A stretch of DNA of 64,000 nucleotides from Parasutterella muris (GTDB lineage: Bacteria; Pseudomonadota; Gammaproteobacteria; Burkholderiales; Burkholderiaceae_F). Where the stretch lies: the NCBI RefSeq assembly GCF_943193095.1, contig NZ_CALPCV010000006.1, forward strand, positions 1 to 64,000, in the 5' to 3' direction. Below are positions 7,593 through 15,941 of the stretch, piece after piece (the stretch's first letter is position 1; each line of letters starts with the position of its first letter). The notes below the pieces were generated by a model, which made no database searches, was not told the DNA's origin, and saw only the letters and a list, made by a program, of their open reading frames with translations. The translations under genes were made by a program, and so were the position numbers.

Positions 7593-9083
7593 ATGACTAT
7601 TCGTGTGACGCCATGGGGACATGACGCATTTGACGCGACAAGCCCCGAAGCCAAGAAAAAAGACTGGGCTTATTGGCAGAACCGCATGAACCGAGCCTCG
7701 CTGGTTATGCTCGAGAGCGAGCGCATCATTGATCATGAGACCGCGGTCAAAATTGCACGCGCGCAGAAAAGAGCCGAAGGGATTCAGGATGAACCGGGCA
7801 GGGAACGCCTTACGGACATCATGCCTCTGGAAAAGCTTCTGATTGAGGCCTGCGGCGAATCCGCCACTCTGATCCACTCCGGACGCAGCCGTCAGGACAT
7901 GTTCACTACGCTCAATCAGGCAAGACTGCGTCTGGCGGTTCTCGATTTCTATGACGCTTTCAATGCGCTTCGCACCCGACTGCTGAAAATTGCCAAAGAC
8001 AACGTCGAGACTTACATCCCTGCCTACACCAACGGCGTTCAGGCGATGCCGATCACGCTTGCCTTCTATCTGTGCGGATTTTTGGAATCGTTCGAGCGCG
8101 ACGCGGATCGTATCAATGAAGCTTATCAGCGTATCAACCGAAGCGCCCTTGGCGCTGCGGTTCTCGCCTGCTCGAGCTGGCCGCTCAACCGCGAGAAGCT
8201 TGCTTCGCTTTTAGGGTTTGACAGCCCCATAAAAAACGGTCTGGACGCCGCTCAGATCAGTCTCTTTGACGTACCGCTTGAAGCCGCCTCGATTTCCGCA
8301 AACGTGGCGATCCGCATCGGAGTGCTGATGCAGGACTTGGCTCAGCAGTATTCACAGACTCGGCCCTGGCTGCTGCTTGATCAGTCTGCTGCCTACGGCT
8401 CGTCCGCGATGCCGCAGAAGCGCAACCCGGGCGTCCTAAATAAAACCCGTGCGGTTGCCTCTGACGTGGTCGGCGCGATGCAGACATCTTTCCTTCGGGC
8501 GCACAACCTGCAGCTTGGCATGTACGACAATAAGGAAACGGTGCTTGAAGACTGTTCCGGCGTCTTTGTTAAGGGCGTTGAAATGCTTCAGCTGACCGAT
8601 CTTGCCTTCTCTCAGCTTCGTGTGAACGCCAAACGCAGCCTGGAAGAATTAAATTCCGACTGGACCACAACGATGGCGCTTGCTGAAGCGCTGCAGAGAA
8701 AGTTCGGCCTTCCCTTTAGAATCGGCCACACCTTCGCCAGCGAAATCGTGACAGTCGCCCGTCAAAAAGAGCTTTATCCCGATAACTTCCCGTATGAGCT
8801 AGCCGCCGAGATCTTCGGTAAAGTCACAGAGCGTCTCGACGGAAAAGCGCAGGAATTCAAGCTCACGGAATCCCAGCTGCGCGAGGCGCTTTCTCCGGTA
8901 CACGCGGTTAAAAATACGGTCGGAGCCGGTTCCCCTTCCCCCGAAAACGTTCGCAAATCTATTGAAGAGCTTGAAGAGCGCATCGCTTTAGACACCGACA
9001 CCGTCAAGACCCTTCGTGACAAACTTCAGCAAAGTGACGAAATGCTGGATAAAGCCTTCGAAAACCTTCTCTCTCAACCCTAA
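7593..9083 (+). CDS. Fumarase/aspartase-superfamily lyase, argininosuccinate-lyase-like, atypical active site
   Basis: 496 residues. The superfamily signature loop is GSSAMPQKRNPG at 269-280, and an ArgH-like segment IHSGRSRQD lies at 94-102. True argininosuccinate lyases have GRSRND there. The conserved TH..Q motif reads YTNGVQAMP (145-153), so the usual histidine is replaced by Asn147. The C-terminus KNTVGAGSPSPENV also recalls ArgH. Family members split off fumarate from argininosuccinate, adenylosuccinate or aspartate. The gene is 10 bases upstream of a DcuC-type carrier rather than with arginine genes, so a catabolic lyase feeding fumarate to the carrier or to respiration is plausible. 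The substrate cannot be named. Confidence 0.75.
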   Translation: MTIRVTPWGHDAFDATSPEAKKKDWAYWQNRMNRASLVMLESERIIDHETAVKIARAQKRAEGIQDEPGRERLTDIMPLEKLLIEACGESATLIHSGRSRQDMFTTLNQARLRLAVLDFYDAFNALRTRLLKIAKDNVETYIPAYTNGVQAMPITLAFYLCGFLESFERDADRINEAYQRINRSALGAAVLACSSWPLNREKLASLLGFDSPIKNGLDAAQISLFDVPLEAASISANVAIRIGVLMQDLAQQYSQTRPWLLLDQSAAYGSSAMPQKRNPGVLNKTRAVASDVVGAMQTSFLRAHNLQLGMYDNKETVLEDCSGVFVKGVEMLQLTDLAFSQLRVNAKRSLEELNSDWTTTMALAEALQRKFGLPFRIGHTFASEIVTVARQKELYPDNFPYELAAEIFGKVTERLDGKAQEFKLTESQLREALSPVHAVKNTVGAGSPSPENVRKSIEELEERIALDTDTVKTLRDKLQQSDEMLDKAFENLLSQP

Positions 9084-9093
9084 GGAACTCATT

Positions 9094-10425
9094 ATGATTT
9101 GGATTGGCTTAGCAATTGTTGTTCTAACTTTCTACCTCATTTATAAAAACTATGAAGCCCGTCTGGTGCTCGCCTGCTCCGGTTTAATCATGGCTTTCAT
9201 CGGCCAGGTATTCGCGGGATCATCCACAACGGTGTCCGTCGCAGTAGACGCATTTGTCAAACAGCTCGTTAACGGCGGCTTGGTTCCGACTATTGTGACC
9301 GTCATGGGCTTTGGTTATGTCATGACGTATACCAAATGTTCAGATCATTTAGTCAACATGCTGGTTAAACCGCTGACACATGTACCGTTCATAGTCATCC
9401 CCGGCGCCGCGCTGATTACCTGGGTTCTCAACATCATTCTGCCGTCAGCGGCCGGTATTGCGGCCGCGGTCGGTGTTCTGCTGATTCCTGCACTGATCGC
9501 GCTCAAAGTTCGTCCTGTCATGGCGGCTGCCGCCGTGTTTGTCGGAACTTGGGGTTCAGTGGTCAGCCCGGGCCTGATGTTCAATCCGCAGATTGCTTCT
9601 ATCGCTTTCAAAGCTAAAGAAATCCCGTCCGCTGACGCCATGATCGTGATTATGCAGGAAGCGCTTCCGTGCGCCGTGGGTGCCGTCGTCGCCGCGATCG
9701 TTCTTGCCGTGATCTGCGCGTTCTTAAAGGAAGGCGTGGGCTCGACAGAGATCACCAAAGAGTTGCCCGAAGGCGAAGAAATTCAGAAAGATTTCAAAGT
9801 TAATCCGATCAAAGCGATTGTTCCGATTATTCCGCTCGCGCTTCTGGTCCTTGCGTCCAAGCAGGTCGGTCTTCTTCCGACTAAAGCGTTCTCCGTTCCG
9901 GTCTGCATGCTGATCGGTACCGCAATCGGCATCGTTGTCGCGATCTTTAATAAGCAGAAAGTCGGCGACGTCTCCAAGCGTTTCTGCCGCGGTGCCGGCG
10001 ACGGCTTCTGTGATGTCGTGATCCTGATCGCCGCTGCCGCGCTCTTTGCCGCCGGCATGAAGTCGATCGGTTTAACCGGCACGCTCGTTGACGCCATGAA
10101 AGGTTCTCAGTCGGTCGCCATGTTCGCCGCCGCTGTCGGTCCCTTTGTTATGGCCGCGATCTGCGGTTCCGGCAATGCCGCTGCACTTGCCTTTAACGAA
10201 GCCATTACTCCGAACGCGGCTGATTTCGGTCTGACCGTCGTTCAGCTCGGCGCAGTCGCTCAGATTGCCGCGGGCCTTGGCCGCACAATGTCTCCGGTCG
10301 CAGGCGGCGTCATCATTCTCGCAGGTATCGCCGGCGTGAATCCGATGGAAATCGTCAAACGCACAGCGATCCCGGTCATTCTCGCACTGGTTGTTGTAAC
10401 CGTCTTAATGTTCATCCTGAACTAA
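9094..10425 (+). CDS. DcuC-family anaerobic C4-dicarboxylate carrier
   Basis: 443 residues with about 12 hydrophobic segments and the pattern of DcuC carriers (MGFGYVMTYTKCSDHLV, LITWVLNIILPSAAGIA, CGSGNAAALAFNEAI, GLGRTMSPVAGGVIILAGIA). DcuC proteins exchange or export succinate and fumarate under anaerobic conditions in the inner membrane. The ATG at 9094 is preceded by AAGGA and sits 10 bases after the lyase stop; the frame extends upstream to 9016, but that part overlaps the lyase. Followed by a strong terminator, so lyase and carrier form a two-gene operon. Related carriers for other organic anions cannot be excluded. Confidence 0.82.
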   Translation: MIWIGLAIVVLTFYLIYKNYEARLVLACSGLIMAFIGQVFAGSSTTVSVAVDAFVKQLVNGGLVPTIVTVMGFGYVMTYTKCSDHLVNMLVKPLTHVPFIVIPGAALITWVLNIILPSAAGIAAAVGVLLIPALIALKVRPVMAAAAVFVGTWGSVVSPGLMFNPQIASIAFKAKEIPSADAMIVIMQEALPCAVGAVVAAIVLAVICAFLKEGVGSTEITKELPEGEEIQKDFKVNPIKAIVPIIPLALLVLASKQVGLLPTKAFSVPVCMLIGTAIGIVVAIFNKQKVGDVSKRFCRGAGDGFCDVVILIAAAALFAAGMKSIGLTGTLVDAMKGSQSVAMFAAAVGPFVMAAICGSGNAAALAFNEAITPNAADFGLTVVQLGAVAQIAAGLGRTMSPVAGGVIILAGIAGVNPMEIVKRTAIPVILALVVVTVLMFILN

Positions 10426-10439
10426 TAGGCCCTTCCCCC

Positions 10440-10465
10440 GGGCGGCTTCGGCCGCCCATTTTTTT
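10440..10465 (+). terminator. Rho-independent terminator of the lyase-DcuC operon
   Basis: GGGCGGC, loop TTCG, GCCGCCC (10440-10457), then A and seven T residues. The UUCG tetraloop and GC stem make this a textbook terminator. Confidence 0.93.
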
Positions 10466-10530
10466 ATCTGCGCGTTCCTGACACTCAGTATTCTTTCGAC
10501 TTTTGGAATTACCGTTTATTTGCTAATCCT

Positions 10531-10564
10531 CTCGGGTAAAAACCTCTCTATGCACCCACCCGAG
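10531..10564. repeat. Spaced inverted repeat upstream of sensor kinase 1
   Basis: CTCGGGT (10531-10537) and ACCCGAG (10558-10564), separated by 20 bases, lie 31 bases before the kinase start. It could be an RNA stem in the leader or a regulator site. A single ATGCAC half-site (10550-10555), like those upstream of the 14517 gene, lies inside the spacer. Confidence 0.35.
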
Positions 10565-10595
10565 AATATGTAACAATGGCCCAAAAAATTTAAAA

Positions 10596-12398
10596 ATGAT
10601 GAAGTGGTCAACGGTGAACAGAGTTAGAAAGATATTTAACGCTGCAGCCTCTGTGTTCGCAGCGCTGACCTTTTGTACCTACGCTCATGCCGATGAGATC
10701 AAAATCGGCATCATTGACTCTTTCAATCCGGGCCTGTTTTCAGAAACACTCAGCCCGACATTGGATTATCTAAACCAAAAACTTCCGCAGCATCAGTTCA
10801 AATTTGTTCCAGTGAATTCGATCAATCCGGCCGAAGATCTCAAAAGGCAGGATGTCAGTTTCTTTATCTGCTCTGCAGGGACATTTCACGAGCTCAGTCT
10901 CCTGCAGGGTGCGATGCACATCGCGACTAGAAAGACCGTCCTCTCTGAGGATCCGTCTGCATCCGAAGCAAGTACGTTTGTGACGCTCGCCGATCGAAAA
11001 GATCTGGACTCCCTGGCGTCGCTGAAAGGAAAGACCGTTGTCGCCTCTCAGCCGAACTCCTTTGACGGCTGGCTCATCGCACTCCATGAAATACATAAGC
11101 TCGGCTTTAACCCAGACAACTTTTTCTCAAAGGCCCTCTTCTCGCATTTTCAATTTCCGGACGCGCTGATGGCGCTCGTCGAAAGGAAAGCGGATGTCGC
11201 GATCTTATCAGCCTGCCTGCTTGAGAAAATGGCGGATGAAGGCCTGCTGGACCAAAGCGAATTCAAGGTTGTCGCGCCAAAATCCAATACAACACTTCAT
11301 TGCGCGCATTCAACGGATCTCTATCCCGGCATTGTCTTTGCCTCCGTGGAACAGACCTCTCCGAAATTGGCCTGGGAAGTAACTTCCGCACTCATTTCCA
11401 TAGGAGCGACCAACGACTACGAATGGACGATTGCCAACCGCTTCTCCAAAGTCAGCGACTTGTATCGCGACCTTCAGATCGGTCCCTACGCTTATCTCAA
11501 AGACTGGAGCCTAAACGGAGTCATCAGCCGCTTCGGAACAGAGATCGGAGTCGCCGCTTTACTGCTTCTCATGCTCATCGGCAACTGGTTCTATCTCAGA
11601 AGGACCGTTGCCAAACGGACGGCTCAGGTCAAGCGAACGCTTGAAAGACAAATTCAGCTGGAAAAAGAGCAGCGCGAATCCAGACTCCGACTCGCTCAGC
11701 TGGAAAAATTCGGCGTGATCTCCCAGATGTCCGGGATGCTGGCTCACGAATGCCAGCAGCCGCTGATGGCGATCAACAACTACTTGGCAGGCCTCAAGTA
11801 TCACCTCCAAAAAGAAGGCCGCTCGGACGCGCTGACCGCAAAAGCCATCTCAAATCTGGAATCCAACAGCGAGAGGATCGGCGACATCATCATCCGCGTG
11901 CGCAATTACGCCAAACGCAAACGCGGCACACTCAAAAGATGCGATTTAACTCAGATCGCAGAAAGCGCACTTACCGTTCTCGCTTCAGGACAGTACAAAA
12001 ATATTCCGATTAAATACCAGGGACCCCAACACGCTTATGTCAGTGGCGAACCTCTGGAACTGGAACTGCTGATGATCAATCTGATGCGCAACGCCTGCAG
12101 CGCCGCAGAATCTCAAAGTCAGCCGGCCGTTTCTCTTACGATTACCGACGCCGACACCGATCACTTTTGTATTGAGGTGGAAGACAACGGCCCGGCGCTC
12201 GACGATGCCGGATTTGCCAGACTTAAATCTCTTGGCGACAGCATTAAGCCCAACGGAATGGGCATCGGTCTTTCTCTTGTGAGAGGAATCGCGGACAGTC
12301 ACGGCGGCACGCTGGAATTCAGCCGCCTTCAGCCAAACGGCATAAGCGCGAAGTTCACCATTGAAAAGGATAAGGGAAATGAAGCACCCGCTGGTTAG
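10596..12398 (+). CDS. TtrS-like sensor histidine kinase of respiratory module 1
   Basis: 600 residues. A signal peptide (cleavage near Ala32) leads to a periplasmic PhnD-like binding domain (about 34-305) with a CAHSTDLYPG segment typical of TtrS, one membrane helix near 317-334, a coiled linker, and a HisKA domain with phosphoacceptor His384 in LAHECQQPL. The ATPase domain has Asn499 (NLMRNA), VEDNG at 528-532 and GMGIGLSLV near 554. TtrS senses tetrathionate in Salmonella; here the neighbours are flavoprotein reductases, so the ligand is probably their substrate. The H-box carries Cys where most relatives have Leu. ATG codons at 10596 and 10599 are both possible starts; no clear ribosome binding site is seen. 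Confidence 0.88.
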   Translation: MMKWSTVNRVRKIFNAAASVFAALTFCTYAHADEIKIGIIDSFNPGLFSETLSPTLDYLNQKLPQHQFKFVPVNSINPAEDLKRQDVSFFICSAGTFHELSLLQGAMHIATRKTVLSEDPSASEASTFVTLADRKDLDSLASLKGKTVVASQPNSFDGWLIALHEIHKLGFNPDNFFSKALFSHFQFPDALMALVERKADVAILSACLLEKMADEGLLDQSEFKVVAPKSNTTLHCAHSTDLYPGIVFASVEQTSPKLAWEVTSALISIGATNDYEWTIANRFSKVSDLYRDLQIGPYAYLKDWSLNGVISRFGTEIGVAALLLLMLIGNWFYLRRTVAKRTAQVKRTLERQIQLEKEQRESRLRLAQLEKFGVISQMSGMLAHECQQPLMAINNYLAGLKYHLQKEGRSDALTAKAISNLESNSERIGDIIIRVRNYAKRKRGTLKRCDLTQIAESALTVLASGQYKNIPIKYQGPQHAYVSGEPLELELLMINLMRNACSAAESQSQPAVSLTITDADTDHFCIEVEDNGPALDDAGFARLKSLGDSIKPNGMGIGLSLVRGIADSHGGTLEFSRLQPNGISAKFTIEKDKGNEAPAG

Positions 12399-12993
12399 AA
12401 TTATTGACGACGACGCAGACGCTCGAAGCTCCACCTCGTTCTTCCTCAGCGTGATGGGCTGGGAAATCAAAGAATACGAAAGCGCCGTTCACTTCCTTGA
12501 AACCGACGATCTTTCAAGACCGGGCTGTCTGGTGCTTGATGTGCGTATGCCTGAGATGACAGGCATGGAGCTGCAGGTCAAATTAAATCAAAAGGACTGC
12601 CGCCTTCCTATTATCTTTCTATCAGGTCATGGAGATTTGGATATGGCGGTGCACGCGCTCAAGCGCGGCGCCTCTGACTTCCTTGAAAAAACTTCCAAAC
12701 CCGAGCGGCTTCAGGCTGCCGTCTGCAAAGCGGTCAAAGAAAGTGTTGCACTGACAGAAAGCATCGAATCCCGCGAGAAGCTGAAATCGGTCTTTGAGTC
12801 TCTAACGCCAAGAGAAAAAGAGGTTGCACTGCGTGTAGCTAAAGGGGAACTCAATAAGGTCATTGCTTATGACTTAGGCATTAGCGAGCGTACGGTAAAG
12901 ATGCATCGCTCAAACGTCTGCGCAAAACTTAATGTAGCCTCAGCCGTGGAGCTGGCAGCCTTCCTTAACGAACTGCAGGTATCGTATGAATAG
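12379..12993 (+). CDS. TtrR/FixJ-like response regulator of module 1
   Basis: 204 residues: a receiver domain with acidic pocket IIDDD (8-12), phosphoacceptor Asp54 in LVLDVRMPEMTG and LSGHGDLDMAVHALKRGA, then a LuxR-type helix-turn-helix (LTPREKEVALRVAKGELNKV and AYDLGISERTVKMHRSNVCA). The start at ATG 12379, inside the end of the kinase gene, is preferred over the TTG at 12361 because AAGGGA lies just before it and the receiver fold begins there. It overlaps the next flavoprotein gene by 8 bases, so kinase, regulator and reductase are translationally coupled. Confidence 0.9.
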   Translation: MKHPLVRIIDDDADARSSTSFFLSVMGWEIKEYESAVHFLETDDLSRPGCLVLDVRMPEMTGMELQVKLNQKDCRLPIIFLSGHGDLDMAVHALKRGASDFLEKTSKPERLQAAVCKAVKESVALTESIESREKLKSVFESLTPREKEVALRVAKGELNKVIAYDLGISERTVKMHRSNVCAKLNVASAVELAAFLNELQVSYE

Positions 12994-14398
12994 ACGCTTT
13001 TTTCTTTTGGGCTCGCTGCTGAGCTGCGTTCCTACGCTTTCAGCCGCATCTGAAAAAGAATACAGTCTGATCATCATCGGGTCCGGCGCCGCAGGGCTTT
13101 CCGCTGCGGCCGCTGCCGCGGAAACCGGTTTAAAAGATATCCTTGTCATTGAAAAAGCTCCCTTCATCGGCGGACACTCCGCGCTCTCGGGCGGAAGCGT
13201 CAACGCCGTGGATCCGGAAATGCAGCTGCGCCAAGGCATTAAAGACAGTCCCGAATTATGGGAGCAGCAGATTCTTGAAACCGGCGCATATCGTAACGAT
13301 CCGGCACTGGTAAGAACGCTTGTCAGCAATGCCTACCCAACTTTCCAATGGCTCTCCGGACTTGGAATCCCTTTCCAGGAAGAGGTTTTTGAAGCCTGGT
13401 CCGGCAAGCATAAACGAGCGCATTCTGCCGGAGCCAAACGGAACGGCATGCTGTATCTGCGCACCCTCAATCGCCATGCCCGGGATTTGGGCGTGCAGAT
13501 GCTGCTCAACACCAAAGCTGAACGCCTGATTTTTGAGGATGGAAGAGTCCAAGGCATCAGCGTCATTGATAAAAACAAGCGGCAGAGACTGATTCGAGCT
13601 AAAGCGGTCCTTATCGCAACCGGAGGCTTTACCGGGAACCTTTCCATGCGGATGCGCTACGACCAGAGGCTCGACGGCAACATCCGCAGTACCGCCGATC
13701 CCAACGGAACAGGATACGACAGCGCATCCGGTGACGGCATTCTTATGGCTGAGACAATCGGCGCGAAAACCGTGGATATGGATGCGATACAGCTCATTCC
13801 GCTTCAGGGCGGCCGCCTTCTTGACTACGTCGGAGGCGACATCTTCCTTGATTCATCCGGAAAAAGATTTGTGGATGAAAGCGCTGAAGTGCGCTTTGTC
13901 TCGGAAGCGTTTCTGAATCTTCCCGACCGCGTCATGTGGGTGGTGACTGACGCTCAGTCAACCAAGAATTCCGGCTTAGAAGCAAAACTTCTGACGGGCG
14001 TTGTCGACACAGCGGGCAGCATCCAAGAACTTGCGGACAAAATGGGTGTCGACCGCGCAGTCCTGAAATACACGATTGACCGCTACAACAAGTTTGCTGA
14101 ACAAGGAAGGGACGAGGACTTCGGTAAAACCACATTTACTCAGAAAATCGAGAAACCGCCCTTTTATTTCGGAAAAGAACGCTTTGACGCGCACTTCAGC
14201 TGCGGCGGTCTCAAAATCAATCCTTCAGCCCAAGTCCTGGATCAGGCGGACCGTCCGATTAAAAACCTTTATGCGGCAGGCGAAGTCACGGGCGGTATCC
14301 ATGGCGCGGATCGCTTAGGAGGCGACTCGCTAATCTCCTGCTTTGTGTTTGGCCGAATCGCCGGACTCAAAATCGCCGAAGAACTCAATCGGCGATAA
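12986..14398 (+). CDS. Exported flavoprotein reductase A of module 1 (FccA/UrdA superfamily, divergent active site)
   Basis: 470 residues. The N-terminus NRRFFLLGS resembles a twin-arginine signal, followed by FAD-binding GSGAAGLSAAAAA (33-45) and GGHSALSGGSVNA. Fumarate reductases of this family have QxHP, an E..R proton relay and an Arg 11 residues into GKRF. Here these read QLIP (269-272, Ile for His), DYVGGD (no relay Arg) and GKRFVDESAEVRF, with Val302 in register and the Arg one position late. The second substrate histidine survives as His403 in HFSCGG, and the product-side Arg443 is present. The protein is clearly a relative, but probably reduces something other than fumarate or has changed role, for example as a sensor or partner of reductase B. 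Confidence 0.85.
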   Translation: MNRRFFLLGSLLSCVPTLSAASEKEYSLIIIGSGAAGLSAAAAAAETGLKDILVIEKAPFIGGHSALSGGSVNAVDPEMQLRQGIKDSPELWEQQILETGAYRNDPALVRTLVSNAYPTFQWLSGLGIPFQEEVFEAWSGKHKRAHSAGAKRNGMLYLRTLNRHARDLGVQMLLNTKAERLIFEDGRVQGISVIDKNKRQRLIRAKAVLIATGGFTGNLSMRMRYDQRLDGNIRSTADPNGTGYDSASGDGILMAETIGAKTVDMDAIQLIPLQGGRLLDYVGGDIFLDSSGKRFVDESAEVRFVSEAFLNLPDRVMWVVTDAQSTKNSGLEAKLLTGVVDTAGSIQELADKMGVDRAVLKYTIDRYNKFAEQGRDEDFGKTTFTQKIEKPPFYFGKERFDAHFSCGGLKINPSAQVLDQADRPIKNLYAAGEVTGGIHGADRLGGDSLISCFVFGRIAGLKIAEELNRR

Positions 14399-14403
14399 CG
14401 AGT

Positions 14404-14435
14404 ATGCACCTTGGTGCATATGCACGAAGGTACAT
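14404..14435. promoter_or_regulatory. Tandem palindromic operator upstream of reductase B-cytochrome genes
   Basis: Two adjoining 16-base sites: a perfect ATGCACC-TT-GGTGCAT at 14404-14419 and an imperfect ATGCACG-AA-GGTACAT at 14420-14435. Four half-sites ATGCAC/GTGCAT/ATGCAC/GTACAT are thus arranged as two back-to-back dimer sites, 82 bases before the 14517 start. The position suits an activator. The TtrR-like regulator encoded just upstream, or the LysR at 16354, are the obvious candidates. Confidence 0.6.
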
Positions 14436-14516
14436 TATGGCCAAAAGCCGGACACGACAAAATATCCATCAACAAGGTTTCACTTTTAAAACTCAACTTC
14501 TTGATGGAGATTAAAA

Positions 14517-15926
14517 ATGCAGAAAATTATCGTTGCTTCCGCTTTAGCACTCGCAGTTTCCGCCGCTTGGGCCGACCAGACTGTTCAGGCTGACGTTGTC
14601 ATCGTCGGCGCGGGCGGTGCCGGTTTCTCAGCCGCCGTCTCCGCTGCCGAAGCCGGTGCAAAAAACATTGTTCTTCTTGAAAAGAATCCTGTTGTCGGCG
14701 GCCATACCGTCATCTCCGGCGGTTCCGTGAACGCGGTTGACCACGAACGTCAGAAAGCGCTCGGCATTGAAGACTCCGCAGAAAAGATGGCTGCTCAGAC
14801 AATGAAAGCCGGCGACTTCCGCGCCAATCCCGAACTGGTTAAAACACTTGCCGACAATTCCGAAGCGGCCATTAAATGGATGGAAAAACTCGGCGTACAG
14901 TGGAACCCGCGTGTCTTCGAAGCTTGGGGCGGCCTCTTCGCTCGTTCTCACAACTCCGGAGACAAGAACGCCGGACACGATTACATCCGCGTTCTCAACA
15001 AAGCAGCTAAAGAACACGGTGTACAGGTTAAGACCAATACACGCGCAATTGAGCTGATCCGCAAAGACGACAAATCTCCGGTTGAAGGCGTCGTCGCTCA
15101 GACAAAGAACGGCGAAAAGATTACTTATCAGGCCAAAGCAGTTGTTCTGGCAACCGGCGGCTTCACCGCGAACGTTCCGATGCGTATGCGCTATGACAGA
15201 CGCTTAGACGCCTCCTTCAAAACAACCGCCAACCCGACCGGCAAATCCTTTGACGGCTCTACCGGTGACGGTATCAACATGGCTACAAAGATCGGCGCTG
15301 ATACTGACGGCATGAACTACATCCAGCTGATTCCGTTCGTCGGCGGCCGCTGCATCGACTACGTAGGCGGTGACATCTTCGTAGATCCTCAGGGCAAGCG
15401 CTTCGTCAATGAAGGCGGAAGACGCGACGCCATCGCTGACGCTGTTCTCGCTCTTCCCGGCAGAACAATGTGGGTCATCACGGACGACCAGTCTCTGAAG
15501 GGCGCCTCCGTTGAAGGCAAGCTGAAGAAAGGCATCGTCTTTAAGGCCGACACCGTCGAAGAAATGGCTCAGAAGATGGGCGTTGATCCGAAGGTTCTTC
15601 AGGCCACACTCGACCGCTACAACGAATTTGCAGCCAAGAAGGAAGACCCGGACTTCGGCAAGACCACATTCACTCAGCTCATCAACAAGCCGCCGTATTT
15701 CTTCGGTAAAGAAACTCAGGACGTTCACTTCTCCTGCGGCGGTCTCAGAATCACACCGAACGCTGAAGTTGTGGATGTGAACGGCAAAGTCATTCCGGGC
15801 CTCTACGCAGCCGGCGAAACCACCGGCGGTATCCACGGTACGAACCGTGCCGGCGGCAACGCTCTGATTGACAACTTCGTCTTCGGCCGCATCGCCGGTC
15901 AGCAGGCAGCAAATCTCGCTAAATAA
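14517..15926 (+). CDS. Exported flavoprotein reductase B of module 1 (FccA/UrdA superfamily)
   Basis: 469 residues with a Sec-type signal peptide (cleavage near Ala19), FAD motif GAGGAGFSAAVSAAEAG (31-47) and GGHTVISGGSVNAVD. It is a close paralogue of the 12986 product. It shares the altered QLIP (270-273) and HFSCGG (404-409) motifs and the DYVGGD segment, but keeps the putative catalytic acid in register (GKRFVNEGGRRD, Arg303) and Arg444 in GTNRAGG. It lacks the His and relay Arg of fumarate reductase. The gene is followed after 15 bases by a tetraheme cytochrome c, its likely electron donor, so B is the best candidate for the catalytic subunit of a periplasmic reductase for an unknown unsaturated acid. 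Confidence 0.88.
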   Translation: MQKIIVASALALAVSAAWADQTVQADVVIVGAGGAGFSAAVSAAEAGAKNIVLLEKNPVVGGHTVISGGSVNAVDHERQKALGIEDSAEKMAAQTMKAGDFRANPELVKTLADNSEAAIKWMEKLGVQWNPRVFEAWGGLFARSHNSGDKNAGHDYIRVLNKAAKEHGVQVKTNTRAIELIRKDDKSPVEGVVAQTKNGEKITYQAKAVVLATGGFTANVPMRMRYDRRLDASFKTTANPTGKSFDGSTGDGINMATKIGADTDGMNYIQLIPFVGGRCIDYVGGDIFVDPQGKRFVNEGGRRDAIADAVLALPGRTMWVITDDQSLKGASVEGKLKKGIVFKADTVEEMAQKMGVDPKVLQATLDRYNEFAAKKEDPDFGKTTFTQLINKPPYFFGKETQDVHFSCGGLRITPNAEVVDVNGKVIPGLYAAGETTGGIHGTNRAGGNALIDNFVFGRIAGQQAANLAK

Positions 15927-15941
15927 TCTGTGGAGGCCTAT

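Noticed and set aside
10596..12993. Assignment of module 1 as the tetrathionate system TtrSR
   Set aside because: The sensor resembles TtrS, but no ttrA, ttrB or ttrC reductase genes are present; neighbours are flavoprotein reductases.
14501..14514. FNR-like sequence TTGATGGAGATTAA before reductase B
   Set aside because: It differs from the consensus and overlaps the ribosome binding site directly before the start codon, a poor place for an activator.
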